A stretch of 64,000 nt of DNA. Source: an archaeon. Lineage in GTDB: Archaea > Thermoproteota > Nitrososphaeria > Nitrososphaerales > Gagatemarchaeaceae. The DNA is taken from the NCBI GenBank assembly GCA_902812495.1, contig CADDZR010000005.1, positions 1 through 64,000 of the forward strand, read 5' to 3'. A program made the position numbers and the translations under genes. Under the pieces are notes generated by a model. That model was not told the origin of the DNA, ran no database searches, and saw only the letters and a program-made list of their open reading frames with translations. Every line of letters begins with the position of its first letter. Position 1 is the stretch's first letter. Positions 50,030-60,281 of the stretch are shown here, piece after piece.

Positions 50030-51290
50030 AATGCCCCCTAACATAGTACGTTATGTAGGCTGATAAGCCCAGAAGAAGTGCTGCAAGAAGGAAGGTAAAC
50101 TCGAAACCAATGTAGGCTGAGAGGAAACCCGAGAGAACGGAGCCTGCTGTGTTTGCTATCCCAACTATAGCGCTGTAAACACCTAGGTTTGACCCTGGAT
50201 TCTTATGTTGTAGGGAGTTAAAGATCATGACGTTTGATGCTGTGTAGTATATTGCAAAACCAACACCTGCAGCAAGCGGGTAGAAGATTGATGCTGGAAT
50301 GATGAAAAGACTGTTTGCAAGAACCATTGAAGAGATTCCTATGAACGCGTATGAGCTTCCTCTTAACACCAGTCCCTGTATTGCTGAGACAGATAGCGAC
50401 CTGCTTGCTATGTATTTACCTGCATACTGGAACGAAAGTGTTTGAACTGCCATGCCTGCTAGTGTAACAGCAAAAATTTCCTGCTGGGATAGATCGTGGT
50501 AGGAAAGGGCAGGCACGAATGAAGCATTAAAGAGGCCACTTGAAAAGTAAAAGCAAACAATTGAGACATAGAGAAGTGGGAGGTAGCTTGTTAAGCCATA
50601 CTTTAAACCCCTGAATATCCTCCTGAAGTCGCTGGCCTTCGGCATAGAGAGGAATATCATGGGCAGTGAAAGAAGTCTTGTGAAGAAGCTTTGCTTTGCT
50701 TTCACGATTGTTTCCCTCTCAAGTGTTATTTCCGGTTCTTCCAGCATCAGAAGTGAAAGAACTGATGATGCAAGGGATAGAAAACCAAGAGGTATTGTAA
50801 GGTCAAGGACTGGCAGGTAGGATGCCCAGAAAGTGCTTATTAAAAGGCCAGCCGTATTCCCAACACTTGATACCATTGAGAGCTTTGCAAAGCTCTCTGC
50901 CCATCTGTCCTTGGGCTCTGTCTCCATTATTAGAAGGTTGAGGGGTGTTGCTGCGGAAGCCGAGACGAAGGAGAATAAACCGTATGATGCGATAGCACCA
51001 GCTGTATTCCTTGCGAAAAAGAGGTAAAACAGGACGCATGATGTTGCTGCATATCCAGATACTATTATTGCCCTCCTGCTGTGTATCCTGTCTGTTGCGT
51101 AACCCCAGAACATGGATGCAGGTATAGTTACACCGCTTGCAACAGCTGTTGCAAGACCAACATAAATTGTTCCGAGGAACTTGCCGTTAAGCTCCAGAAT
51201 GTACAGTGAGATAACTGTGCCAACAGGACCTGTTGCTACAGCTGCAGGTAGGACAGAGTATGTCCAGTCAATCTTTTTTCTAGCTTTCAT
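50019..51290 (-). CDS. major facilitator superfamily transporter
   Basis: 423 residues with about twelve membrane helices in two six-helix halves and a long central loop (near residues 205-225, PEITLERETIVKAK). The loop after the second helix has GYATDRIHSRRAIIVSG, equivalent to the MFS G-x3-D-R-x-G-R-R motif A. The alternating pattern with drug-efflux-like families is clear, but the substrate is unknown. Confidence 0.85.
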   Translation of the reverse strand: MKARKKIDWTYSVLPAAVATGPVGTVISLYILELNGKFLGTIYVGLATAVASGVTIPASMFWGYATDRIHSRRAIIVSGYAATSCVLFYLFFARNTAGAIASYGLFSFVSASAATPLNLLIMETEPKDRWAESFAKLSMVSSVGNTAGLLISTFWASYLPVLDLTIPLGFLSLASSVLSLLMLEEPEITLERETIVKAKQSFFTRLLSLPMIFLSMPKASDFRRIFRGLKYGLTSYLPLLYVSIVCFYFSSGLFNASFVPALSYHDLSQQEIFAVTLAGMAVQTLSFQYAGKYIASRSLSVSAIQGLVLRGSSYAFIGISSMVLANSLFIIPASIFYPLAAGVGFAIYYTASNVMIFNSLQHKNPGSNLGVYSAIVGIANTAGSVLSGFLSAYIGFEFTFLLAALLLGLSAYITYYVRGHFTH

Positions 51291-51348
51291 TTCGTTTTCA
51301 GCTCCCCACTAATCTGTGAGTAAATCTACTTATCGCATTTAGGAAAAC

Positions 51349-52194
51349 ATGAATTACCCCTGCAGTAGCTCTATTGGTATGACTTTTGCTGGAAAGAGGA
51401 TAGCAGTTTCCCTTCCTGACACAGTGCTTGAGGAGGCCGAGACATTAAGGGAAAAGACAGTCAAGCTCGGCTTTATAGCCCGCGCATGCTCCATCTACGG
51501 TGTCGACAGGATAGAGATTTTCAACGATCCCAGGGGTAGAGGCGAGAGGGACCTTATACTCAAGATACTTCAATACGTTGAAACACCGCAGTATCTCAGG
51601 AAGAGGCTTTACAAAATAGATGAGGCACTTAGGTATGCAGGTTTGCTTCATCCTCTTCGAATACCTTCGCATAAAAAGAAAGCAAGCATGGACAGCATAA
51701 GGGTCGGGGAAGTTAGGGAAGGGGTTACAAACAGGGATGGTACAGCGTACATAGGCCTTGACATGGATATCAAGCTAACCTCCAAACTTGAACCTGGAAG
51801 GAGGGTAACTGTAAGAGTTGTTTCTCTTGAACCCTTTGTTGGGGAGGTGATACAGAAGGAAAAAGTTAGCGAATACTGGGGATACACAGTTGTTCCTTGC
51901 AGGGTACAAGAAATTTTTGAAGACAGGGAATTTAAGCTTAGGATAGCGACGTCTAGGTACGGCAGCTCACTAAAGTCTGTCATAGAGAACCTAAGAAAGG
52001 AACTCAACATTCAGGATTCAGTCAGGCTGATATTTGGTTCTCCATCAAGGGGGCTCTTTGAGATAGTTGGGCCTGAACTTACAAAGCTCTCAAGCTATGT
52101 TGTGAACTTATTTTTGGAGCAACACGTCGAGACTGTGAGAACTGAGGAAGCACTTTTTGCTGCCCTAAACCTTATCAATAACCTTCTTGCATGA
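51349..52194 (+). CDS. SPOUT-family RNA methyltransferase (putative RNA uridine methylase)
   Basis: 281 residues. The archaeal protein long found upstream of uL3: IAVSLPDTVLEEAETLREKT, then IEIFNDPRGRGERDLILKIL and a central insert of OB-like character (IRVGEVREGVTNRDGTAYIG), then SVRLIFGSPSRGLFEIV with the SAM-knot loop. SPOUT enzymes bind S-adenosylmethionine at a trefoil knot and methylate RNA. Its location right before the ribosomal genes, 52 nt from uL3, supports a role in rRNA or translation. Confidence 0.87.
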   Translation: MNYPCSSSIGMTFAGKRIAVSLPDTVLEEAETLREKTVKLGFIARACSIYGVDRIEIFNDPRGRGERDLILKILQYVETPQYLRKRLYKIDEALRYAGLLHPLRIPSHKKKASMDSIRVGEVREGVTNRDGTAYIGLDMDIKLTSKLEPGRRVTVRVVSLEPFVGEVIQKEKVSEYWGYTVVPCRVQEIFEDREFKLRIATSRYGSSLKSVIENLRKELNIQDSVRLIFGSPSRGLFEIVGPELTKLSSYVVNLFLEQHVETVRTEEALFAALNLINNLLA

Positions 52195-52246
52195 CATCAA
52201 AACTTAAAGCATGAGATGTGAAGGGTTAGACAAAGGTTGATCTCTT

Positions 52247-53185
52247 TTGGGCCACAGGAAACATAGTGCACCAAGAAGGGGAAGCCTTGCATTCAGGCCA
52301 AGGGCAAGAGCGTCGAGCATAGTCCCAAGAATAAGGAGCTGGCCGGAGATTGAGAGCGAAAAGCCACTACTTCTTGGCTTTCCTTGTTTCAAGGCAGGGA
52401 CAATACATGTCATAACTGTGGACGACAGGGAAAGAACACCAAACTACGGGAAGCCACTGTTCAATCCAGCAACTGTAGTTGCTCTCCCAAAGCCCAAGGT
52501 TAAGGCGGTTAGAGTTTACTGTAAGAAGGATGGCTACGAGTATGTTATAGCCGAGTACAAGGAGAAAAAGGAGGATAGCATTCCTAGGGGAGCGCAGAGG
52601 GTCGTGGCTGTTCTCGAGGTTGTGCCCCGAGAGGTTGGACTTTCACAGAAGAAGCCAATTCTTCTTGAGGTTGGCATTGGGGGCGCTGACATTGGCTCAA
52701 GGATTAAGTATGGTCTTGAGATGATTGGGAAGAAGGTTAGTTTCTCAGAAATATTCAAGGCTGGTATGTATGTTGACGTTATAGGTGTAACAAAGGGAAA
52801 GGGATTTGAGGGTCCTGTTACAAGGTTTGGTGTAAAGAGGAAGCAACACAAATCTAGGAAGAGTGTTAGGGCAATAGGTGTTCTTGGCCCATGGCATCCT
52901 GCAGCTGTAATGTACACTGCACCAAGGGCTGGACAAAGAGGATTCCACCAGAGGACAGAAACAGGCAAGAGGATAATTTTAATTTCAAATACAAAGGAAA
53001 GGGACATAACACCGCCTGGTGGTTTCATGCACTTTGGTGTTCTTAAAGGCGATTATGCTGTTCTGAGGGGCTCATGCCCAGGACCTGCAAAGAGGTTCCT
53101 TGTTGTAAGGTTCCCTGTTAGAACCAAGCATGTAAAGGTTGTACAGCCCCAGATAATTGAGGTGAGTACAAGGATTGGAAGCTAA
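52247..53185 (+). CDS. rpl3: ribosomal protein uL3
   Basis: 312 residues. TTG start inferred from MGHRKHSAPRRGSLAFRPR, the conserved archaeal/eukaryotic N-terminus; conserved KGKGFEGPVTRFGVKRKQHK and HQRTETGKRI follow. It helps assemble the large subunit near the peptidyl-transferase centre. First of a tightly packed ribosomal block; the uL4 TTG start is inside its 3' end (11 nt overlap). Confidence 0.97.
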   Translation: MGHRKHSAPRRGSLAFRPRARASSIVPRIRSWPEIESEKPLLLGFPCFKAGTIHVITVDDRERTPNYGKPLFNPATVVALPKPKVKAVRVYCKKDGYEYVIAEYKEKKEDSIPRGAQRVVAVLEVVPREVGLSQKKPILLEVGIGGADIGSRIKYGLEMIGKKVSFSEIFKAGMYVDVIGVTKGKGFEGPVTRFGVKRKQHKSRKSVRAIGVLGPWHPAAVMYTAPRAGQRGFHQRTETGKRIILISNTKERDITPPGGFMHFGVLKGDYAVLRGSCPGPAKRFLVVRFPVRTKHVKVVQPQIIEVSTRIGS

Positions 53186-53969
53186 CGTTATATCTCTCGA
53201 AGGTAAGGGAGAGAAGAAGGTTGAGCTGCCGGAGATCTTCAGCACACCCCCTAGGGAGGACGTTATAGAGAGGGTATTCTGGATTCTCTGGAGCCATAGG
53301 CTTCAGCCAAAAGGAAGAGACCCAACAGCGGGCAAGAAGACAACGGCCGAGACTTACAATCCACCTACTGGAAGAGGTATATCAAGGGTCCCAAGAGTTA
53401 AGGGGGAAAGATACTCAAGGGCAGGTCAGGCAGGGGGCATTTCAGGTGTTGTTAAGGGGAGGCTTGCACACCCACCAAAGTCAGAGAAGGTAATATACCT
53501 GAAAGTAAACAAAAAAGAGAAGAGGCTCGCAACAATGTCAGCCATTGCTTTAACAGCAAACAAGGATGCAGTCTCTGCCAGGGGGCACTTGCTTGATGGT
53601 TTGAAGCTTCCACTTGTAGTGAGCGATGAAATAGAGAAAGTAAAGAAAACATCCGAGCTTTTAAAATTCATGGAGGATCTTGGACTTGGAAAGGAGATTG
53701 AAAGGCTTTACAACGGAATAAGGATTAACTCGGGAAAGGCTAGGATGAGGGGCAGGGCATACAGGGAGAGGAAGGGCCCGCTGTTTGTTGTTAAGCATGA
53801 TAAGGGTTTGAAAAGGGCTGCAGCCTCGATTCCCGGCGTTGATGTCGTCGAAGTATCAAGCCTGAGTGTTCTAGATCTCGCACCTGGGGGAAGGGCTGGG
53901 AGGCTGACACTCTGGACAGAGTCAGCAATAAAGGAGCTGGCAAAGGAGGAGAAGAAGAATGAGGCTTGA
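53175..53969 (+). CDS. rpl4: ribosomal protein uL4
   Basis: 264 residues from a TTG start overlapping uL3 by 11 nt. Conserved segments [20 protein letters not shown] and [14 protein letters not shown] match archaeal/eukaryotic L4 with its long extended loop that lines the exit tunnel. Its stop overlaps the uL23 start by 11 nt. Confidence 0.96.
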   Translation: MEANVISLEGKGEKKVELPEIFSTPPREDVIERVFWILWSHRLQPKGRDPTAGKKTTAETYNPPTGRGISRVPRVKGERYSRAGQAGGISGVVKGRLAHPPKSEKVIYLKVNKKEKRLATMSAIALTANKDAVSARGHLLDGLKLPLVVSDEIEKVKKTSELLKFMEDLGLGKEIERLYNGIRINSGKARMRGRAYRERKGPLFVVKHDKGLKRAAASIPGVDVVEVSSLSVLDLAPGGRAGRLTLWTESAIKELAKEEKKNEA

Positions 53970-54225
53970 GGATGCGCAGAAAGTGGTGAAGAGACCGTAC
54001 GTTACTGAAAGGACATTTGACCAGATAGAGAAGGAAAACAAACTTTGTTTCATAGTTGACGATAGGGCAACGAAGGAACAGATAAAGAGGGCTGTGGAGG
54101 CACTCTACGAGGTCAAGGTAATGAGTGTGAATACAGCCAGGACTATTAAAGGAAAGAAAGCATTTGTCAGGCTAGACCCAAAGAACTCTGCAGCAGAGCT
54201 TGCGTCAAGGCTTGGGCTGGTGTAA
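53959..54225 (+). CDS. rpl23: ribosomal protein uL23
   Basis: 88 residues: [20 protein letters not shown] and [20 protein letters not shown], typical L23 blocks. Part of the tunnel-exit site that binds SRP and other factors. Overlaps uL4 by 11 nt and ends just before uL2. Confidence 0.95.
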   Translation: MRLEDAQKVVKRPYVTERTFDQIEKENKLCFIVDDRATKEQIKRAVEALYEVKVMSVNTARTIKGKKAFVRLDPKNSAAELASRLGLV

Positions 54226-54226
54226 T

Positions 54227-54970
54227 ATGGGTAAGAGAATACTGCAACAGAGGGCTGGCAAGGGAGGAATACAGTTCAGGGCGAGAACAAAGGGAAAGAT
54301 TGCTCCTTCAAGATACCCGAATTATGTTAGTGAAGGTAAGGAGAAGGCAATTGTAACCTCGATACTCGATGAGAGGGGAAGGTCAGCACCATTAATGCAG
54401 CTCTGCTATGATGGAGGAAGCTATACCTATGTACCTGCAGTCGCAGGTGTTTACGTCGGAAAGGAAATATCGATGGGGCCTGATGCAGAGCCTCAGGTAG
54501 GGAATATCCTGCCCCTTGCAAGCATTCCTGAGGGAACAAGGATATGCAACATTGAGCTGAGGCCGGGTGACGGCGGAAGACTCGTAAGGGCTTCTGGAAC
54601 TTCTGCCATACTCTTTTCGAAGACAGAGGGAGGAGCACTTGTAAAGCTACCGTCAGGAAAGAGCATACTTCTTGACGGCAGATGCAGGGCAACTATAGGC
54701 GAGGTTGCAGGTGCAGGAAGGAAGGAGAAACCTTTTCTCAAGGCAGGGACAAGGCACCATGCAATGAGGGCTGCTGGAAGGGTCTATCCAAGGGTCAGGG
54801 GTGTTGCTATGGCTGCTGTCTATCATCCATTTGGAGGTGGAAGGCACCAGCACCCAGGCAAGTCAACGAGTACAGCCAGGAATACACCCCCAGGCAGGAA
54901 GGTAGGTCTTATAGCACCTAGAAAGACAGGAAGGAAGAGGATTGCAAGGGCTGTTGTGGAGGTGAAGTAA
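54227..54970 (+). CDS. rpl2: ribosomal protein uL2
   Basis: 247 residues from ATG 54227 ([20 protein letters not shown]), the standard N-terminus; an upstream ATG at 54200 is spurious. The conserved C-terminus [16 protein letters not shown] and [19 protein letters not shown] contains the peptidyl-transferase-associated loop. One nt overlap with uS19 (TAATG). Confidence 0.97.
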   Translation: MGKRILQQRAGKGGIQFRARTKGKIAPSRYPNYVSEGKEKAIVTSILDERGRSAPLMQLCYDGGSYTYVPAVAGVYVGKEISMGPDAEPQVGNILPLASIPEGTRICNIELRPGDGGRLVRASGTSAILFSKTEGGALVKLPSGKSILLDGRCRATIGEVAGAGRKEKPFLKAGTRHHAMRAAGRVYPRVRGVAMAAVYHPFGGGRHQHPGKSTSTARNTPPGRKVGLIAPRKTGRKRIARAVVEVK

Positions 54971-55365
54971 TGCCGAGAGAATACAGATACAGGGGTTATA
55001 CACTTGAACAGCTGAAGTCGATGTCAACCGAGTCTCTTCTGCAGCTCCTTCCATCTAGGGCAAGAAGGTCCCTGAACAGGGGTGTATCGGAGGAAAAGAG
55101 GAAGCTGCTTGAGGATGTTAGGGCAACCATTTCAGGAGAGTACAGCGGTCAGATAAGGACACATGCGAGGGACATGGTAATACTTCCGCTTATGGTTGGA
55201 TTAACAATACATGTTCACAACGGCAAGGAGTTTGTTCCTGTGGAAATAAAGCCGGAAATGGTTGGAAGGTACCTTGGAGAGTTTGCAATCACAAACAAGA
55301 AGGTTGTGCACGGTACACCTGGAATAGGTGCAAGTAGGTCAAGCCTATACGTCCCACTCAAGTAG
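54970..55365 (+). CDS. rps19: ribosomal protein uS19
   Basis: 131 residues: [20 protein letters not shown], then [20 protein letters not shown] and [20 protein letters not shown], the S19 head-domain motifs. Last gene of the block: uL22 and uS3, which normally follow, are absent, and the next gene is convergent with an 8-nt overlap. Confidence 0.95.
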   Translation: MPREYRYRGYTLEQLKSMSTESLLQLLPSRARRSLNRGVSEEKRKLLEDVRATISGEYSGQIRTHARDMVILPLMVGLTIHVHNGKEFVPVEIKPEMVGRYLGEFAITNKKVVHGTPGIGASRSSLYVPLK

Positions 55366-56959
55366 AACCCTCTTTAACGTATGTCTGCGCCTGTTCCCTC
55401 ATGAATGTCAGGAGGTAGTTTGGACCCCCAACACCCTTTCCTGTTGCGCCGCTTGCCTTCCATCCAACGAATGACTGTGCCCCTGGCCAGGCGCCTGTTG
55501 TTGAGCCGCCCCTCCTGTTTGCGTAAACAACGCCAAACTGTATTCTCTTCATGAATAACTCTACCTCCTTTTCATCCTCCGAAAATATGCCTGCTGTAAG
55601 CCCGTATTCTGTGTCGTTCGCTTTCTCTATTGCTTCCTCGAGAGTACTGAAAGCATCCACAACAACGACAGGAACAAAGAGTTCCTCCCTGAAAAGTCTG
55701 TGGCCATGCGGCAGGCCATCTATTACTGTTGGCTCTACATAGTAGCCCTTCGAGAAAAGCTTTCCCCTAAGTACTTTTCCTCCAGCAAGTATCTTGGCCT
55801 TAGCCCTCCTAGCGTCAGAAACTGCCTTCCTATACTTTTCTAACGCTGAGTGGTTGATTACAGGGCCCATGAAAGTATCCCTCTCTCTTGGATCCCCTAC
55901 CTTTATCTTGCCTATGCGCTTAAGTAACTCAGAGAGAAACTTTCTCTTTATGCTCTTCTGGACATAAACACGGGATGTTGCACTGCACTTCTGCCCGCAG
56001 TACCCAAACGCAGCTCTTACAGTTCCCTCCACAGCCTTCTGTATATCTGCCTTTTCTGTAACAATTGTTGGGTTCTTGCTTCCCATCTCAAGAACTACAG
56101 GCTTTGGATATGGCTGCTTCTCCATAAAAGAGTGGAAAAGCTTCATCCCGACATCCCTAGAACCTGTGAATGCAATGCCAGCAACATCCTTGTTCGATGT
56201 GAACTCCTCTTCGAAGTTCTGGCCCGGACCTGTCACGTAGTTTATCACCCCCTCAGGCACACCTGCATCCCTGTAAACCATGTAAAGCATCAATCCAGTT
56301 AATGGCGCCTCGCTTGTTGGCTTTAGCACAACTGTGTTACCTGTTATAAGTGCCCCAGTAGCCATACCGTTTGCAAGCATGAATGGGAAGTTAAAGGGAG
56401 ATATGACAGGCCAGACACCAAGTGGCTTCATTACGAGGTTGCAGTCCTCCCCAGGACCTCCAGGGCCCATCTTCACTGCAAAGCCCTTCCTCTCTTCCAT
56501 GAGGTTTGAGTAGTACTTTATTGCATCTATAGCCTCCCAGCACTCCGCAAGTGCCTCAAGCCTGTTCTTCCCAACTTCATATGTTATTGCTGCAGCGATG
56601 TCGAACTTCCTTTCGTCTATTATTTCCGCAGCCCTTCTGAATATCTCTATCCTTTTTGTGTAGTCTGTGTCTGCCCATTTCTCGAAGGAATCTCTTGCAG
56701 CCTGTATTGCGAGCCTTGCATGTTCCCTACCTCCTTTCTGGAAGTATCCAACAACTATGGATGTGTCTATGGGGCTCCTGTGCTCGAACTCACCTTCTTC
56801 CGACCTTACCTCCTTCCCCGCTATGTACATAGGATAGTGCTTTCCAAGGTCCTTGCTGAACCTTGAGAGCGCATCTTCATACTTTGGATGTATTGACTCG
56901 TCTGCAAATAATGTGACGTATGTTACCTTTGCCTGAACCTTTGACATAGCAAGGGACAA
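55358..56959 (-). CDS. delta-1-pyrroline-5-carboxylate dehydrogenase-like aldehyde dehydrogenase
   Basis: 533 residues, typical for the PutA-type P5C dehydrogenase subgroup. [20 protein letters not shown] and [12 protein letters not shown] (NAD-binding), [25 protein letters not shown], and the active-site cysteine in [16 protein letters not shown] (near residue 312). It oxidises glutamate-gamma-semialdehyde in proline degradation. It is last in the minus-strand run that follows lipB (13 nt gap), but no proline dehydrogenase is in the window. Confidence 0.9.
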   Translation of the reverse strand: MSLAMSKVQAKVTYVTLFADESIHPKYEDALSRFSKDLGKHYPMYIAGKEVRSEEGEFEHRSPIDTSIVVGYFQKGGREHARLAIQAARDSFEKWADTDYTKRIEIFRRAAEIIDERKFDIAAAITYEVGKNRLEALAECWEAIDAIKYYSNLMEERKGFAVKMGPGGPGEDCNLVMKPLGVWPVISPFNFPFMLANGMATGALITGNTVVLKPTSEAPLTGLMLYMVYRDAGVPEGVINYVTGPGQNFEEEFTSNKDVAGIAFTGSRDVGMKLFHSFMEKQPYPKPVVLEMGSKNPTIVTEKADIQKAVEGTVRAAFGYCGQKCSATSRVYVQKSIKRKFLSELLKRIGKIKVGDPRERDTFMGPVINHSALEKYRKAVSDARRAKAKILAGGKVLRGKLFSKGYYVEPTVIDGLPHGHRLFREELFVPVVVVDAFSTLEEAIEKANDTEYGLTAGIFSEDEKEVELFMKRIQFGVVYANRRGGSTTGAWPGAQSFVGWKASGATGKGVGGPNYLLTFMREQAQTYVKEGST

Positions 56960-56972
56960 GTGGTCGGTATTC

Positions 56973-57602
56973 TTAATCTTTTTTTAAATGAGGAAGATCA
57001 AAGCTAACATTAAAAACACTTGAAAATGATTTTATTAGACTTGTTTTTACACTTTCCATATCAACCCTGTGTCCGAGTATCCTTTCCATGGATGTCATCA
57101 TAGAAGGCTCGAGGCCGCACGGCCTTATAAGCTCAAAGTATGATAGATCTGTATTAACGTTCAAGGCGAAACCGTGGTACGTTACCCAGTTCTCCACTGC
57201 AACACCTATCGATGCAAGCTTTTTGCTGCCATGCCAGACACCTCTGTGCCCCTCCTTCCTCTCTGCAACAATACCAAATTCAATCATAGACCTTATTATT
57301 GTTTCCTCCAGCCTGTAAACAAAGCCTCTAACATCCCTATCCTTAAGATACATTATTGGATAGAATAAAATCTGACCAGGCCCGTGATATGTTGCGTCGC
57401 CTCCCCTCTCAACTTGGTAGACTGGTATTGGCTGTTCCTTTATGTTAAAAGGGCTAGTCTTCCTTCCAAGAGTTATAACATGGTTGTGCTCAACAACTAT
57501 AAGTGTATCCTCTTCCCTTCCCTCTACCCTCTTCTTTACGGTATCCTTCTGTATCTGCCATGCATTGCTGTAGTCAAGCCTTCCAAGATCGAGAAGTTTC
57601 AT
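56973..57602 (-). CDS. lipB: octanoyltransferase
   Basis: 209 residues: HVITLGRKTSPFNI, RGGDATYHGPGQILFYPI (octanoyl-binding), KKLASIGVAVENWVTYHGFA (catalytic Lys) and IRPCGLEPSMMTSM (catalytic Cys). It transfers octanoyl from acyl carrier protein to the lipoyl lysine, and LipA then adds sulfur. Start overlaps the E3 stop by 4 nt, within the dehydrogenase operon. Confidence 0.95.
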   Translation of the reverse strand: MKLLDLGRLDYSNAWQIQKDTVKKRVEGREEDTLIVVEHNHVITLGRKTSPFNIKEQPIPVYQVERGGDATYHGPGQILFYPIMYLKDRDVRGFVYRLEETIIRSMIEFGIVAERKEGHRGVWHGSKKLASIGVAVENWVTYHGFALNVNTDLSYFELIRPCGLEPSMMTSMERILGHRVDMESVKTSLIKSFSSVFNVSFDLPHLKKD

Positions 57603-59002
57603 AGTCTCAGCTGATGTATTGGCCTTCCTGCCGCCAGTTCAGCTGCTTCCATGAGAGCTTCAGGTAGTGTTGGGTGTGGATGTATCGTTAGTGCTATGTC
57701 ATCGATCCTAGCACCCATTTCTATCGCAAGTGCTGCTTCTCCTATCAGGTTTGATGCCTCTGGTCCAACTATCTGTACGCCAAGAACTGTATCGCTTTTT
57801 GCATCTGCAACAATCTTCACAAAGCCATCCACCTCGTCGCTTGCAAGAGCCCTCCCTAATGCAGCGAAACTGAACCTTGCTTTCTTCACCTCATAGCCTA
57901 GCTCTGTTGCCTTTTTCTCCGTAAGACCTGCTGTAGCTATCTCTGGGTCTGTAAATACAGCATCCGGTATAACCTTCCAGTCAGCATGACTCTCTATCCC
58001 TGAGACATTTTCAGCTGCAACAATACCTTCCTTCGATGCCTTGTGTGCAAGCAAGGGCGGTCCCCTTATGTCTCCTATTGCGTATATCCCTTCAACACTT
58101 GTCATCATCCTGTCGTCTGTTAAAATGAAGCCTTTCTTGTCTGTCTTAATTCCGAGAGATGCTGTATCTATGCCGTCAAGTGAAGGCACCCTTCCGATAC
58201 TTAGAAGAACCTTTTCAACGCTCCTTTCCTTTTCCCCATCAGGTGTCTTTATTGAGAGTGTTGCTCCCTTCTCACCTTTATTGACTGAGCTGATGCTCGA
58301 GCTCAGGAATATCTCAGCACCCCTTGATTCAAGCTTCCTCTGCACAACTCTAACAAGCTCTGGGTCGTTTCCTGGGAGGAGCTGGTCCATAATTTCAACT
58401 ACACACACCTTTGAGCCAAGGTTCTGGTACATGCAAGCAAGCTCGAGCCCAATTACACCCCCTCCTACAACAAGCATACTCTCGGGAAGCCTGTCAAGGT
58501 CCATGGCATCCCTCGACGTTATAACAACCCTGCCATCCGGCTGGAGGTTTGGAAGTGCAGCAGGCTTTGTTCCTGTTGCTATTATTATGCTTGAAGTGTT
58601 TATCTCTATGTCCTCTCCTGCTCCCTTTACAGAAACTGTCTTCCTGTCCTTTATTGATGCCGTGCCGTAGACTATCTTTGCACCGTATCCTGTGAGAAGC
58701 ATCTCTATACCCTTCACGAGCCTTAAAACAACCTCGTTCTTCCACTCTCTCAGTCTCTGCATGTCGAGCGAGAATGTACCGACCTTGATGCCGTACTTTG
58801 AAGAGAGTCCGAGCTTTGAATAAAGCTTGGACGTGTTTATCATCGTCTTTGTAGGTATGCAGCCGTAGTTCAGGCACTCGCCTCCAAGCCTGTCCCTCTC
58901 TACAACTACAACATTTTTCTTCAGCTGTGCTGCCCTTATAGCTGCAACATAGCCTCCAGGTCCCGAACCTATTACAACTACATCTGCATTTAGTTCCTTC
59001 AT
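57599..59002 (-). CDS. lpd: dihydrolipoamide dehydrogenase (E3)
   Basis: 467 residues. FAD-binding VVVIGSGPGGYVAAIRAAQL, redox disulfide GGECLNYGCIPTKTM, NAD-binding VVGGGVIGLELACMYQNLG, a second FAD block GIYAIGDIRGPPLLAHKAS, and the C-terminal catalytic His/Glu region HPHPTLPEALMEAAELA. Regenerates the oxidised lipoyl group and yields NADH. Located between E2 and lipB, 13 nt after E2. Confidence 0.96.
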   Translation of the reverse strand: MKELNADVVVIGSGPGGYVAAIRAAQLKKNVVVVERDRLGGECLNYGCIPTKTMINTSKLYSKLGLSSKYGIKVGTFSLDMQRLREWKNEVVLRLVKGIEMLLTGYGAKIVYGTASIKDRKTVSVKGAGEDIEINTSSIIIATGTKPAALPNLQPDGRVVITSRDAMDLDRLPESMLVVGGGVIGLELACMYQNLGSKVCVVEIMDQLLPGNDPELVRVVQRKLESRGAEIFLSSSISSVNKGEKGATLSIKTPDGEKERSVEKVLLSIGRVPSLDGIDTASLGIKTDKKGFILTDDRMMTSVEGIYAIGDIRGPPLLAHKASKEGIVAAENVSGIESHADWKVIPDAVFTDPEIATAGLTEKKATELGYEVKKARFSFAALGRALASDEVDGFVKIVADAKSDTVLGVQIVGPEASNLIGEAALAIEMGARIDDIALTIHPHPTLPEALMEAAELAAGRPIHQLRL

Positions 59003-59015
59003 TAGGTGACAGCTC

Positions 59016-60221
59016 TCAAAGTATCTCTGCCATCAGCTTCTTCTTGTCTTGCAGTATCTCTACTAGCCTGGAAGTAAATCTCGCAGCATATGCGCCGTCG
59101 ATTATCCTGTGGTCAAAGCTCAGGGAAACATACATCATGTCCCTTGCTTCTATCCTTCCATCTCTAACAACTGGCCTCTTTGTTATCTTGTGAATACCAA
59201 GTATTGCAACCTCTGGCTGGTTTATTATAGGTGTTGCGAACAGCCCGCCTATTGTGCCTACGTTTGTTATAGTAAATGTTGATCCTCTAACCTCCTCTAG
59301 TGTGAGCTCCCCAGTCCTTGCCTTCTCTGCTAGCCTTTCTATTTCTGACGCGATCTGGAATATATCCTTCTTATCTGCATCCTTAACAACAGGAACAACG
59401 AGACCCTGCTCCGTGTCCGTTGCTATACCTATATGGTAGTATTTCTTTAAAATAATGTTTCCAGAGGAGAGGTCGACAGAGGAATTCATGTATGGGAATT
59501 CCTTCAAAGCAGGGATAAGCGCCTTGATTATTATCGGTAGGTAGGTGAGTTTCACGCCCCTCTTCTCAGCACTCCCCTTCAGAGCTTCCCTCAGCATGAC
59601 CACATCTGTCATGTCGACCTCATCCACATGTGTTACGTGTGCGGAGACCTGCTTTGATAACACCATCCTTTCGGCTATCAGCTTCCTTATTCCCCTGAGC
59701 GGTACTCTCTCCTCCTGCTGCTCGGCAGGCTTCTCCTTCCCGACTGCAAGCGAGGCAGCTGCAAGTTTTACATCCTCATCCGTAATCCTCCCGCCTGGGC
59801 CTGTTCCCCTGACTTTTGTTATGTCAACGCCAAGTTCCCTTGCAAGCCTCCTTGTTGCTGGTGTTGCAATTACAGACTGCTGTGCCTGCTGGACTTGCTG
59901 CGTAGCTACCTGAGAGCTCTCTTCTCTTGGAGCCTCCTCAACCCTGACCTGCTGCGACTGTGGCTCCTGCTTTGATGCTACGCCCTCTTCCTCTATCACA
60001 ACAATTGTCTGCCCCACCTTTGCAACCTCACCTTCCCTGACAAGTATCTTGGAGACCTTTCCAGTTCTGGGGGAAGGTATCTGTACGTTTACCTTGTCTG
60101 TCATTATCTCTACAAGAGGCTGGTCTTCCTTTACAAAATCCCCTTCCTTAACAAGCCATTTCAGTATCTCGCCTTCAGAAACTCCCTCCCCTATGTCTGG
60201 AAGCTTGAACTCGTATGCCAT
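59016..60221 (-). CDS. 2-oxoacid dehydrogenase E2 (dihydrolipoyl acyltransferase)
   Basis: 401 residues in three parts. A lipoyl domain at 1-80 with lysine 43 in EIMTDKVNVQIPSP; a Gln/Ala-rich linker; a peripheral subunit-binding domain (ATPATRRLARELGVDITKV and GTGPGGRITDEDV); and a catalytic domain ending in SFDHRIIDGAYAARF with the active His and Asp. Acyl chain (pyruvate or branched-chain) unresolved. Follows E1 by 60 nt. Confidence 0.95.
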   Translation of the reverse strand: MAYEFKLPDIGEGVSEGEILKWLVKEGDFVKEDQPLVEIMTDKVNVQIPSPRTGKVSKILVREGEVAKVGQTIVVIEEEGVASKQEPQSQQVRVEEAPREESSQVATQQVQQAQQSVIATPATRRLARELGVDITKVRGTGPGGRITDEDVKLAAASLAVGKEKPAEQQEERVPLRGIRKLIAERMVLSKQVSAHVTHVDEVDMTDVVMLREALKGSAEKRGVKLTYLPIIIKALIPALKEFPYMNSSVDLSSGNIILKKYYHIGIATDTEQGLVVPVVKDADKKDIFQIASEIERLAEKARTGELTLEEVRGSTFTITNVGTIGGLFATPIINQPEVAILGIHKITKRPVVRDGRIEARDMMYVSLSFDHRIIDGAYAARFTSRLVEILQDKKKLMAEIL

Positions 60222-60281
60222 CTAAACCTACCCGAGCATAAGGCTTCCTTGGCCCATTAGTAATTGTTGTGTTTGCATCGT

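Noticed and set aside
54200-54226. Upstream ATG for uL2
   Set aside because: The conserved N-terminus MGKRILQQ begins at 54227 and the upstream codons lie in the uL23 gene.
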